From the NCBI GenBank assembly GCA_904420245.1, contig CAJFUL010000078.1, positions 1 to 64,000 of the forward strand: a stretch of 64,000 nucleotides of DNA, read 5' to 3'. The notes beneath the pieces were generated by a model. The model searched no databases. It was not told the origin of the DNA and was given only the letters and a program-made list of their open reading frames with translations. This document shows positions 19,257 through 28,292 of this stretch, piece after piece (positions within the stretch are counted from its first letter, which is position 1; every line of letters starts with the position of its first letter). This stretch comes from Candidatus Paralachnospira avium. GTDB lineage: Bacteria; Bacillota; Clostridia; Lachnospirales; Lachnospiraceae. The position numbers and the translations under genes were made by a program.

Positions 19257-20144
19257 CTATGCTTTGTCTGATGTGAAGTTGCCTGCAAGTCCATTGGGGA
19301 ACAAAAGCAGGAAGATCATCATGAAGATAAAGGATCCCACTGGCTGGAGGGCCGATCCGATCCAGCTGGTCAAGAAAGTCTCTACGACCCCCAGCATAAG
19401 CGCCGCGAACAGAGAACCGTTGAGGCTTCCCAGACCTCCGATGACGGCCACCATAAAAGCCTTCACCGTATAAGTGGAGCCAAGGGTAGGAGACAGCACG
19501 GTCCTGGTCCCCACGAATACTCCGGCGATCCCCGCCAGAGCTCCGGCGATGAAAAAGGTGCTTAAGACGATCAGGTTCACATTCATCCCCATTAGGCTGG
19601 TGGCTCTGGTGTCCATGGACAGCGCACGCACGGCCACGCCCAGCCTGGTCTTCTTTAAGATCAGGACCAGCGCGATGATACACACCGCCGCCACCGCCAA
19701 CATAATGATATCCGCCACGTCGATGCTCAGGCCCAGTATGGTGATATAGCGGTTCATATTCTCAAAGAAATTGGGATAGGAATAGAAGATCCCGCCAAAC
19801 CGGATCGCCACCAAGTTCTGGAGCAGGAGCCCCATGGTAATGGCCGAGACAAACAGCAGCAAAAGCTGATTGCTCTTGAGCCGGATGCGGTGAAAACTGA
19901 CAAGCTCCACCAAAACATTCAAGGCTCCGCCGATCAACGCCGAAGCGATCAATGTCAGCCACAGATTTGCTCCGAAAATCTGGGTACAGAGCATACCGGC
20001 ATAAGCCGCGACCACCATGGTGCCGCCATGGGCAAAATTGGAAAACTTTAAGATACTGAAGATAAGCGCCCATCCCACTGCGATGATGGCATAGACTGCT
20101 CCGGTGGAAATACCGTTTACCAACAACTGTAAATAATACGTCAT
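19257..20144 (-). CDS. ABC transporter permease (LivH type)
   Basis: MTYYLQLLVNGISTGAVYAIIAVGWALIFSILKFSNFAHG. Confidence 0.9.
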   Translation of the reverse strand: MTYYLQLLVNGISTGAVYAIIAVGWALIFSILKFSNFAHGGTMVVAAYAGMLCTQIFGANLWLTLIASALIGGALNVLVELVSFHRIRLKSNQLLLLFVSAITMGLLLQNLVAIRFGGIFYSYPNFFENMNRYITILGLSIDVADIIMLAVAAVCIIALVLILKKTRLGVAVRALSMDTRATSLMGMNVNLIVLSTFFIAGALAGIAGVFVGTRTVLSPTLGSTYTVKAFMVAVIGGLGSLNGSLFAALMLGVVETFLTSWIGSALQPVGSFIFMMIFLLLFPNGLAGNFTSDKA

Positions 20145-20189
20145 AATCTCCGTCCTTTTTCTAAATAGATCTCCGAAAGAGCGCAAAAG

Positions 20190-20218
20190 GGGCCGCCCGC
20201 CGGACTGGCAGGCGGCCC
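20190..20218 (-). terminator. GC-rich hairpin between substrate-binding protein and permease genes
   Basis: GGGCCGCC.../...GGCGGCCC with short CCTTTT tail on minus strand. Confidence 0.55.
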
Positions 20219-20248
20219 TCCTTCTGCTTGTTTCAAAAATCCGTACCT

Positions 20249-21502
20249 TTATTTCAGATAATCCGGGCTCCAACTCTCAAGGCCGATATACTCGCCATTT
20301 TCGATCTGGTAGATGAACACATCCAGTCCCAAAGGCATATGGGTCTCCGGATCCATGTTGAAATCATCGGTGATGACAGTATCCACACCGGACACTGTTT
20401 CCAGAGCATCCCGGATAGCATTCCGATCGGTGCTTCCCGCCGCTTGAGCTGCCGCCACGGCGATCAGGACCTGGTCATAACCGAGAGCCGTCTTGATGGT
20501 AGCTTCCTGGTTGAATTCTGCCATGCACTTTTCATTGAGTTCCTGGAAATCCGGCGTATCGTAGCTGCAGTTGGAAACAAAGTAAATGTTGCTGGCACTG
20601 GCTTCATCGGCACAGAGGGAAGCAAAAGGCGAAGAGAAATCCAGAGAACCAGTCTGGGGCACGTCAAATCCAAGCTGATTCTTCTGATTGGTAGAAACCG
20701 TCAGCGGCTGGGTAGGGTTTGCGTTGAAGATACAATCCGCTCCGGCGTTCTGAAGATTGGTGAGCTGAGTCTTCATATCCAGATCTGCCTGATTATTGTA
20801 CTCGATACCCACGATCTCCACTCCCGTTTCCTCACAATATTCAATAGCCGCATTGGCCTGAGATACGCAATAAGCATGGTCCTGCGCGATCAGGAATCCC
20901 ACTTTTTCGCAGCCCATTTTTTCCACCAGATAAGAAATGGCCTGTATTCCGGACTGAGCCGCCGACGGCTGCATCAGGAACATATAAGGATTCAAGGTAT
21001 CCAGATTCTCTCCCAGCATACATCTGGGATCGCCGAACTGTCCCATAAATGCCACTTCCAGTTCATTGGTGGTCTCTACACAGGCCAGAGCCACATTGGA
21101 AAGAGAGGGCCCTAAAACGATGGAGACATCATCCACCTGTACAAGTCTCTGCAGAGAGCTGATACCTTCGTTGGGGTCGGATTTACAGTCATAGGATACC
21201 AGCTCCAGCGTATAGGTAGTATCGCCGATGACTACTCCTCCAGCCTCATTGATATCCTTGACTGCCAGCTCAGAACCATTGACTGAAGCAATGCCCAGCA
21301 CAGAACCGCTTCCCGTCAGATCGTGGATAGCGCCGATCTTCAGTACTCCCGTTTTTTCTCCATCTCCGCCGCTCCCCGATTGACTTTCCGTTCCGGCACT
21401 CACGGTACCGGTTTCCGCTTCCGTCGTCCCATCCCCGGAACTTCCGCAGGCTGCCAGACAGAACATCGCTGCCGCCAAAAAAACCGCCAATACCTTTTTC
21501 AT
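20249..21502 (-). CDS. ABC transporter substrate-binding lipoprotein (LivK/Peripla_BP_6 type)
   Basis: Lipoprotein signal MKKVLAVFLAAAMFCLAACG; KIGAIHDLTGSGSVLG..ELAVKDINEAGG. Confidence 0.9.
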   Translation of the reverse strand: MKKVLAVFLAAAMFCLAACGSSGDGTTEAETGTVSAGTESQSGSGGDGEKTGVLKIGAIHDLTGSGSVLGIASVNGSELAVKDINEAGGVVIGDTTYTLELVSYDCKSDPNEGISSLQRLVQVDDVSIVLGPSLSNVALACVETTNELEVAFMGQFGDPRCMLGENLDTLNPYMFLMQPSAAQSGIQAISYLVEKMGCEKVGFLIAQDHAYCVSQANAAIEYCEETGVEIVGIEYNNQADLDMKTQLTNLQNAGADCIFNANPTQPLTVSTNQKNQLGFDVPQTGSLDFSSPFASLCADEASASNIYFVSNCSYDTPDFQELNEKCMAEFNQEATIKTALGYDQVLIAVAAAQAAGSTDRNAIRDALETVSGVDTVITDDFNMDPETHMPLGLDVFIYQIENGEYIGLESWSPDYLK

Positions 21503-21533
21503 GTTCTTTCCTCCTTTTGTTTTATCATTTTTA

Positions 21534-21546
21534 TGAAAACGATTTA
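21534..21546. promoter_or_regulatory. Candidate LacI-family operator (site B)
   Basis: GAAAACGATTTAA just downstream of minus-strand promoter TTGCTT-N17-TAATAT (21580-21552). Confidence 0.5.
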
Positions 21547-21696
21547 ATTTTATATTAACGAAAGTGTACCGAAAAAGCAACCCTTGTTATAACCAAATTT
21601 CTCATGTATTTTTTATATATTTTGCATAAAAATCCGGTATTTCATTGGGTTTAGTTGTTCTTTTTGTCACATTTTTGTTTCCGCCGCTTCCAATAA

Positions 21697-21729
21697 AAAT
21701 GGGCGGAAATTCGATTTTTCCGCCCATTT
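21697..21729 (-). terminator. Intrinsic terminator
   Basis: AAATGGGCGGAAA/TTTCCGCCCATTT hairpin downstream of isomerase gene. Confidence 0.7.
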
Positions 21730-21732
21730 AAT

Positions 21733-21745
21733 TAAATCGTTTACA
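21733..21745. promoter_or_regulatory. Candidate LacI-family operator (site C)
   Basis: TTAAATCGTTTAC, near-identical to reverse complement of site B. Confidence 0.4.
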
Positions 21746-21759
21746 TAATATTTTTATAT

Positions 21760-22557
21760 CTACACTTGATATCCAGCCGCTTTTGCACACTTTTTCAGAT
21801 ATTCACAGCTTCTGGCTGCCTCTTCCTCAAAGTCCTCATAATAAGTGGCTTCTACCGTCAGGATCCCATCATAACCTGAGTCATGCAGAGCCTCCAGATA
21901 CGGCTGATAATCAAATCCATCATCCGGAAGAGGAAACCTGCGCAGCTCTCCCTCCGGATGATCGATATGGGCATGGCGGATTTCTTTTTTAAAGCTGATA
22001 ATAGCATGGTACGGATCTCCTGTTTTATACATATGCCGCAGATCGCACATGATATGGCAGTTTTCTCTTTTCAGAGAGCGGGCAAAGTCCGCCGTCTCTC
22101 CTATGCGGTTCAGATAATTAGAATTGGCCGGCCCCAGCGGCTCTACCACCATTTCCAGGCTGTACTTCTGAAAAATGCAGCATATCTCTCCCACAAAGGC
22201 GGCCAATCTCTTCTCCGCCTCTTCCCTATCCTCACATCCTGCCGGTATGCTCCTGCATTTTCCAGCTCCGAAAGGAATCCTCTTCGCCCCCAGGCAAGCC
22301 GCTCTTTCCGCAGCTTTATCCACATACTCCAGCCACTTATCCCACAAAAACCCCGGTTCATGGATCCGGATGTCCAGGGGGAGCAGGCCGGAAAACACGT
22401 CAAACCGGAGCCCGGACCTCTCCGCCCTTCGTTCAAAATTTAAAAACGTTTTTAAATCCATTCCCATGATTTCTCCCAGATCCAACTCCGCCGTATTAAA
22501 TCCGGCCGTCTTGATCATTTCCATCTGCCCTATGTTCCCAAAGGCTCCCAAAAGCAT
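21760..22557 (-). CDS. Second sugar phosphate isomerase/epimerase (TIM barrel)
   Basis: MVVEPLGPANSNYLNR, HIMCDLRHMY, ALHDSGYDGILTVEATY; ATG start preceded by AAAGGGG. Confidence 0.85.
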   Translation of the reverse strand: MLLGAFGNIGQMEMIKTAGFNTAELDLGEIMGMDLKTFLNFERRAERSGLRFDVFSGLLPLDIRIHEPGFLWDKWLEYVDKAAERAACLGAKRIPFGAGKCRSIPAGCEDREEAEKRLAAFVGEICCIFQKYSLEMVVEPLGPANSNYLNRIGETADFARSLKRENCHIMCDLRHMYKTGDPYHAIISFKKEIRHAHIDHPEGELRRFPLPDDGFDYQPYLEALHDSGYDGILTVEATYYEDFEEEAARSCEYLKKCAKAAGYQV

Positions 22558-22642
22558 AAAACCGCCCCTTTCCAATGTTTTTCCCCATTATAATATTGAG
22601 CTTCTATTTTTTGCAACAAAAAAATATCAAGCATTTGAAATA

Positions 22643-22655
22643 GAAAACGTTTTAA
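22643..22655. promoter_or_regulatory. Candidate LacI-family operator (site A)
   Basis: GAAAACGTTTTAA with AAAACGTTTT palindrome in the isomerase/lacI intergenic region. Confidence 0.5.
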
Positions 22656-22701
22656 TTCGCAAATATCCTTTTACCCATAAAAGAAATTCTTCTGCACAAT
22701 A

Positions 22702-22727
22702 AAAAGGATCCTGCTGTGCAGGACCCT
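22702..22727 (-). terminator. Intrinsic terminator of LacI gene
   Basis: GGATCCTGC-TGT-GCAGGACCC hairpin. Confidence 0.55.
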
Positions 22728-22744
22728 CAACATCCACTAACATT

Positions 22745-23758
22745 TTATTTTTTCTTATCCATCTTTACACTTCGGGTCGTCCCCCGGATCACGATCCTAT
22801 GCTGCAGGATCACGCCGCGGATGGACTGCTCTCGATTCTTGATCTGCCCGATCAGGAGCCTGGCTGACTCATCCCCCAGCTCCACCCTTGGCTGCGCCAC
22901 CGTCGTGATCTCCGGCAGTACCATCTGAGATACGTCCACATCATCAAAACCGATTATATCCACATCTTTTCCAATCCTGATCTTATGCTCCTTGAGCCAC
23001 CGCACAGCCCCCACCGCTCGAGTGTCCGACAGGGTACAGATGGCCGTAGGAGGATCCGGCAGACTCATCAGCTCTCCGCAGGCCCTGTATCCATCCTGAT
23101 GGCTGTATCCACAGACCCGCAGGTATTCCGGAGGCACCGGGAGGTGCGCCTCTTCCATTGCCTTGCGAAAACCGGCTTCCCGTTCCGGTTCATAGAGCCG
23201 CTCTTTGTAATTGCCGTTCATAAGAGCGATCTTTTTATGCCCCAGGGAAATCAGATAATTGGTCATATCATAGCATGCCTGCACATTGTCAATGCACACA
23301 TAATTGGCATTGACATCTCCTCCGCCCCTCCAGCAGGTAGCTACAAACGGATAATTCTGAGCGATCTGGTTGATCTCCCTGCTCCCGATGGTGGGAATGA
23401 AACTGGCCAGCCCGTCCACCTGTTTGGTAAACAAGATATCCAGATACTGTTTTTCCACCTCCGGATTTCGATTGGTGACCCCCAGAAGAGTACTGAATCC
23501 CTCCTGTCTGGCCCTGACTTCAAAGGCATTGACAATTTCAGAATAAAAAGAATTCTGAATGGTGGGAAGCAGGATCAGCAGCTTATTGCTGCGCTGGGTC
23601 CGCAGGCTCCGCCCCATGTAATTGGGCACATATCCGCTTTCCTCCACTGCCTTCATGACCCGCTCATGGGTCTTGGCGGCGACACTCTTGCCATTCAGGA
23701 CCCTTGAAACTGTAGCAGGTGAAACACCTGCCATTTCAGCAATGGTTTTGATATTCAT
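22745..23758 (-). CDS. LacI family transcriptional regulator
   Basis: MNIKTIAEMAGVSPATVSRVLNGKSVAAKTHERVMKAVEESGYVPN. Confidence 0.95.
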   Translation of the reverse strand: MNIKTIAEMAGVSPATVSRVLNGKSVAAKTHERVMKAVEESGYVPNYMGRSLRTQRSNKLLILLPTIQNSFYSEIVNAFEVRARQEGFSTLLGVTNRNPEVEKQYLDILFTKQVDGLASFIPTIGSREINQIAQNYPFVATCWRGGGDVNANYVCIDNVQACYDMTNYLISLGHKKIALMNGNYKERLYEPEREAGFRKAMEEAHLPVPPEYLRVCGYSHQDGYRACGELMSLPDPPTAICTLSDTRAVGAVRWLKEHKIRIGKDVDIIGFDDVDVSQMVLPEITTVAQPRVELGDESARLLIGQIKNREQSIRGVILQHRIVIRGTTRSVKMDKKK

Positions 23759-23940
23759 TGATTTTTCCCCATTTCGGCTCATAGTAATTTTATTTTATTC
23801 AACATGGCCGGGTAAAGTCAAGCTTTAATATCATAGGCCGGTCCGGCCGGTCTGCTCCTTTTCAGTATATCACAAAATGGGGAAATCCGTCCATCTTCCT
23901 TATCCGCCGTATGCCGGAAGTTCCAGTACTTTCCTACGGT

Positions 23941-24060
23941 CCGTTGAGCCGGTATCCCGCGCCCCACACGTTCTCGATGAGCTTGGGAGCCTCTTCTAGT
24001 TTCTCCTCATCGAACACCATATCGAGTTTTTCCGCCATGGCATCGCCTTCCCTTAAAGCC
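23941..24060 (-). pseudogene. Possible C-terminal remnant of an OmpR-type response regulator
   Basis: Minus-strand reading KLEEAPKLIENVWGAGYRLNGP* resembles an OmpR winged-helix C-terminus; no upstream domain. Confidence 0.4.
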
Positions 24061-24147
24061 AGTCCCCTCCCATGGGAAAACAAAACCATTGACTTTTCCC
24101 GGGATCAAGTTTATGCTAGCCACAACTGACGGAAGGAGGCCTCTTAC

Positions 24148-25065
24148 ATGGAACTGCGAGTACTGGAATATTTCCTGGCTGTCGCCAGAGAACAGAGCAT
24201 TTCCGCGGCGGCGGATTCCCTGCATATCTCCCAGCCTGCCCTGTCCACCCAGATCAAGAGTCTGGAAAAGCAGCTGGGCAAACAGCTGCTGATCCGGAGG
24301 ACAAAGGGTTCCCGGAAAGTCACCCTGACCGACGAAGGAATGATCCTGCGCAAACGGGCCGAGGAGATCCTCTCTTTGGTAAAACGTACAGAGGCGGAGA
24401 TCACCAGCTCCGACGAGAGCATCGTGGGAGACGTCTTTATCGGGGCAGGAGAGACCGACGTGGTGCGGCTGCTGGCCAGGGCCGCCAAAAAGCTGCGGGA
24501 GCGGTATCCCGACATCCGCTGCCACATCTCCAGCGGAAACGCGGAGCTGGTATTGGAATATCTGGATAAAGGCCTCATTGATTTCGGGCTACTCTTTACC
24601 GGCGCCGATACCCAGAAATACGAGGCGCTCCCGCTTCCGGTCGAGGACACCTGGGGCGTCCTCATGCGCAGGGACAGCCCTCTGGCGCAGAAGGAGGCCA
24701 TCTGTCCCCGGGATTTATGGGACAAGCCCCTGATCCTGCCCCGCCAGAGAGGCGACGATGCCTGCCTGGCCCGCTGGCTCGGGAAAGACGTCTCCAGCCT
24801 GAAGATCGCGGCCACCTACAACCTGATCTTCAACGCCTCCCTCCTGGTGGACGAAGGCCTGGGGTACGCCATGGGCTATGACAAGCTCATCAATACCCAT
24901 GAGAGCAGCCTCTGCTTCCGCCCGCTCTCGCCTCCTCTCACGACCCGCGGGTCCATCATCTGGAAAAAATATCAGGTATTCTCCAAAGCCGCCGGCGCCT
25001 TTCTGTCCTGCCTGCGGGAGCTGTGCCTGCAGCACGGCGGCGGTCCGTCCGGGAACCTTCCGTGA
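24148..25065 (+). CDS. LysR family transcriptional regulator
   Basis: MELRVLEYFLAVAREQSISAAADSLHISQPALSTQIKSLEKQLG. Confidence 0.95.
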   Translation: MELRVLEYFLAVAREQSISAAADSLHISQPALSTQIKSLEKQLGKQLLIRRTKGSRKVTLTDEGMILRKRAEEILSLVKRTEAEITSSDESIVGDVFIGAGETDVVRLLARAAKKLRERYPDIRCHISSGNAELVLEYLDKGLIDFGLLFTGADTQKYEALPLPVEDTWGVLMRRDSPLAQKEAICPRDLWDKPLILPRQRGDDACLARWLGKDVSSLKIAATYNLIFNASLLVDEGLGYAMGYDKLINTHESSLCFRPLSPPLTTRGSIIWKKYQVFSKAAGAFLSCLRELCLQHGGGPSGNLP

Positions 25066-25069
25066 AAGA

Positions 25070-25119
25070 TTGACACCGTGTCAGTTCTGTGATATATTTC
25101 ATGTGCTGACACAGTGTCA
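25070..25119 (+). promoter_or_regulatory. Promoter TTGACA-N17-TATATT bracketed by two 13-bp palindromic operators
   Basis: TGACACCGTGTCA (25071-25083) overlaps the -35; TGACACAGTGTCA (25107-25119) lies just past the -10 (25093-25098). Confidence 0.75.
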
Positions 25120-25172
25120 GCCTGTGGGATTCCCGCAGGCTGCCGCAAAGCTCATCTGACAGGAGGAGAGAC

Positions 25173-26267
25173 ATGGAATATCGGATCCATCCAAAAACAG
25201 GAGATAAGATCAGCGTGATCGGCCTGGGCACAGGCCCTATTTATGAGACACAGGAAAAGGAAGCCGTCCGGGCCCTGACATATGCCCATGAGCACGGCAT
25301 CAACTTCGCGGATTTCGCGACGGCGGGCGCCGCCACCTTCCGGTACGCGGGCACGGCCTTTTCCTCCGTGCGCCGGGAAATGCTTTACCAGGTCCACTTC
25401 GGCGCGGATTATGAAACAGGCGAATACGGCTGGACCACCCGTCTGGACACCATCAAGCGCCAGGTGGACTGGCAGCTTCGGGAGCTGAAGACCGACTATA
25501 TCGACTACGGCTTTATCCACTGCCTGGATGCTCCCTCCGACTGGAAGGCTTATCAGGAAGGCGGCGTACTGGACTATCTGTCCGAAATGAAAAAGGCCGG
25601 AGTCGTGCGGCATATCGGTCTGTCCTCCCACACCCCTTCCCTGACCCGCCGGATACTGGATACAGGCATGGTGGACCAGCTGATGTTTTCCATCAATCCG
25701 GCTTACGACTACCAGCACGGCGATTACGCCAAGGGAAGCGCCTCCGAACGGATGGAGCTCTACCGCTGTTGCGAAGCAGGCGGCATCGGCATCTCCGTCA
25801 TGAAGCCCTACTCCGGAGGCCAGCTGCTGAAAAAGGAATCTTCTCCTTTCGGCAGGGCTCTGACGCCGTACCAGTGCATCCAGTATGCCCTGGATAAGCC
25901 CGGCGTCCTGACGGTCCTGCCCGGTATCCGGGATCTGGAAGACGTCCGGCAGCTCCTGGGCTTCTTCGACGCCTCCGCCGAAGAACGGGACTACTCCGTC
26001 ATCAGCTCCCTCACGCCCGGGGATGTTACCGGCTCCTGCGTTTACTGCAGCCACTGCCAACCCTGTCCGGCTGGCCTCAACATCGGCCTCATCAACAAAT
26101 ACTACGACCTGGCCCTCATGGGCGATGCCCTCGCCGCAGACCACTATGAAAAGCTGGAGAAAAAAGCCTCCGACTGTATTTCCTGCGGGCACTGCGACCG
26201 CAGATGTCCTTTCCACGTCGTCCAGACAGACAGGATGAAGGAGATCGCGGGATACTTCGGAAAATAA
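25173..26267 (+). CDS. Aldo/keto reductase with C-terminal 4Fe-4S motifs
   Basis: DFATAGAATFRYAGTAF, HIGLSSHTPS, CVYCSHCQPCPAGLN, CISCGHCDRRCPF. Confidence 0.88.
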   Translation: MEYRIHPKTGDKISVIGLGTGPIYETQEKEAVRALTYAHEHGINFADFATAGAATFRYAGTAFSSVRREMLYQVHFGADYETGEYGWTTRLDTIKRQVDWQLRELKTDYIDYGFIHCLDAPSDWKAYQEGGVLDYLSEMKKAGVVRHIGLSSHTPSLTRRILDTGMVDQLMFSINPAYDYQHGDYAKGSASERMELYRCCEAGGIGISVMKPYSGGQLLKKESSPFGRALTPYQCIQYALDKPGVLTVLPGIRDLEDVRQLLGFFDASAEERDYSVISSLTPGDVTGSCVYCSHCQPCPAGLNIGLINKYYDLALMGDALAADHYEKLEKKASDCISCGHCDRRCPFHVVQTDRMKEIAGYFGK

Positions 26268-26284
26268 TCCCCGCACCAGTCCCA

Positions 26285-26549
26285 GACCGGAATGATATGC
26301 CCCGCCGTCTCCAGATTCTGATGATCGGTGCTCCTGGCGCGGTTCTTCTCCACCACTTCTGTCAACCTGCCGGGATTGTCCAGCACCGGACAAGGTCTCA
26401 GCATGTTCTCATTCCATGGCTGATTATCATGATAGCCCATGGCCAGAGGAGAGCGGTACGCCTCCCAGAGCCACGATGAAATCACAGCCGTTTTCCCTGG
26501 CAAAACGTCCGCCCTCCTCCACCGCAGGCTTGGTGGGATTTGGGCGCCC
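26285..26549 (-). pseudogene. Chimeric remnant: Fe-alcohol dehydrogenase fragment joined to radical-SAM-like C-terminal fragment
   Basis: GRPNPTKPAVEEGGRFARENGCDFIVALGG then, in another frame, AMGYHDNQPWNENMLRPCPVLDNPGRLTEVVEKNRARSTD. Confidence 0.65.
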
Positions 26550-26608
26550 ATACGCGGCAGCCGACGGCAGACATCGGAATGTATGCCGCCGGTATGCAGA
26601 CGCGCTTT

Positions 26609-27475
26609 TTACTCGTGTATGTTCATGCCGCAGAGCATCTTCACAAAGCCGGGATCGTCATGATCCACGATCTCGCTGTGCCCCAGATCTTTTTCCGAGA
26701 TCCTGGCCATCTCCTCCTCCGTCAGGCTGAAATCCCATATATCGATATTCTGCTGCATCCGCTCCACATGGACCGACTTGGGGATGATGGAAACGCCGCG
26801 CTGCGCATTCCAGCGGAGTACCACCTGAGCGGCGCTCTTGCCGTATTTCCCGCCGATCTCCGTCAGATCCGGATCGGTAAAGATCCCATGCTTGCCTTCT
26901 GCCAGCGGTCCCCACGCCTGCGGCACTACGCCGTAAGCCTTCATGTTCTCCAATGCCGCCTCCTGCGCGAAGAACGGATGGAGCTCCACCTGGTCCACGG
27001 CAGGGATGATCTCCACGTTCTCACAGAGATTCGCAAGGATCGCGGGATAAAAGTTGGCCACGCCCACAGCCTTTGTCAGTCCATCCTTATATGCCTTCTC
27101 GATGCCGCGGTAGGCCGCGAAATAATCGCCCATGGGCTGATGGAGCAGGACAAGATCCACATAGGGCATATCCAGCTTTGACAGAGAAGCTTTGACAGCT
27201 TCATAAGCCGTCTCCTCTGTCTTCTGATCCTGCACCCACACTTTCGTGGTGATGAAAAGCTCCTCTCTGGTGACAAGGCCGTCCGCGATGGCCCTTGCCA
27301 CGCCTTTTCCGACGGCTTCTTCATTCATATATGCCGCCGCCGTATCCAAAAGCCGGTAGCCGGTCTTGATGGCTTCATAAACCACCTGTTCACACTGTAC
27401 CGGGTCCGGGATCTGAAATACGCCGAAACCCTCCAGCGGCATTTTTGCTCCAGTATTCAACGTGATAAATTCCAT
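26609..27475 (-). CDS. Aldo/keto reductase (2,5-diketo-D-gluconate reductase-like)
   Basis: GFGVFQI, YRLLDTAAAYMNEEAVGKG, VDLVLLHQP, SIIPKSVH. Confidence 0.92.
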   Translation of the reverse strand: MEFITLNTGAKMPLEGFGVFQIPDPVQCEQVVYEAIKTGYRLLDTAAAYMNEEAVGKGVARAIADGLVTREELFITTKVWVQDQKTEETAYEAVKASLSKLDMPYVDLVLLHQPMGDYFAAYRGIEKAYKDGLTKAVGVANFYPAILANLCENVEIIPAVDQVELHPFFAQEAALENMKAYGVVPQAWGPLAEGKHGIFTDPDLTEIGGKYGKSAAQVVLRWNAQRGVSIIPKSVHVERMQQNIDIWDFSLTEEEMARISEKDLGHSEIVDHDDPGFVKMLCGMNIHE

Positions 27476-27515
27476 GATGTTACCTCCTTGATCCATAACG
27501 TTTTCCTGGCCGTGC

Positions 27516-28292
27516 TCATGAACCGGCCATGTTACCTGTCTGGTCATTGGCCTCGATGATCTCGCAAAGGCTGACATTTTCATTGCGGTATCTGGCCTGG
27601 GGATTCTTCTCCGGCACCTTCAGCATGATGGCTTTCATGGGACAGGAGTGGATGCATGCCATGCAGCAGATACAGCCTGCGCTGTTCCACACGCTTTTCT
27701 GTCCCTCCAGATGGTAGCAGCCCTTCGGACACACCCTCTGGCAGATGCCGCAGCCGATGCAGGTATCCGTGACCTCGTACATCTCCCGGATCGCAGGTGT
27801 TCTGGCCATCCGGGCCAGAAACTCCCTGTGGACTTCTCTGTCCTTTTCCGTGACGGGAGAGCAAAAACAGCGCCGTTTTATAATATCGTCCTTGATCTTC
27901 CGGATCTGCTGATCTACTTTTTTATCCAGCTGCCTCTGGATCTCCATATCAAACCCGGGAAGAAAATTATCCGCCATCAGGATGACATTGATATAGGATG
28001 GATGGATCCCCTGTTCTTCCGCAAAGGATCTTGCCAGCTCTGAGGCGCCTCCGTGACGATTGCCGTAGGTGAGCAAAAGATAAAAATAGTCCGTCTCGAA
28101 CTGAGAGAGCTTCAGAAAATCCTTTACAAGCTCCGGCATCTCATGTCCGTATACCGGACATACGATCCCGATGGCATCCGCCCGGTAGTCCTTCTCCCGG
28201 TCATGGATGGCCTGCGCGATGCTGACGGCATCCGGATCCAGCTGCTTGGCCGCGTAAAGACTGTTTCCGGTGGCCGTAAAATAGAACACCAT
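27516..28292 (-). CDS. EFR1 family ferrodoxin
   Basis: MVFYFTATGNSLYAAKQL flavodoxin-like N-terminus, CIGCGICQRVCPKGCYH and CICCMACIHSCP. Confidence 0.9.
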   Translation of the reverse strand: MVFYFTATGNSLYAAKQLDPDAVSIAQAIHDREKDYRADAIGIVCPVYGHEMPELVKDFLKLSQFETDYFYLLLTYGNRHGGASELARSFAEEQGIHPSYINVILMADNFLPGFDMEIQRQLDKKVDQQIRKIKDDIIKRRCFCSPVTEKDREVHREFLARMARTPAIREMYEVTDTCIGCGICQRVCPKGCYHLEGQKSVWNSAGCICCMACIHSCPMKAIMLKVPEKNPQARYRNENVSLCEIIEANDQTGNMAGS

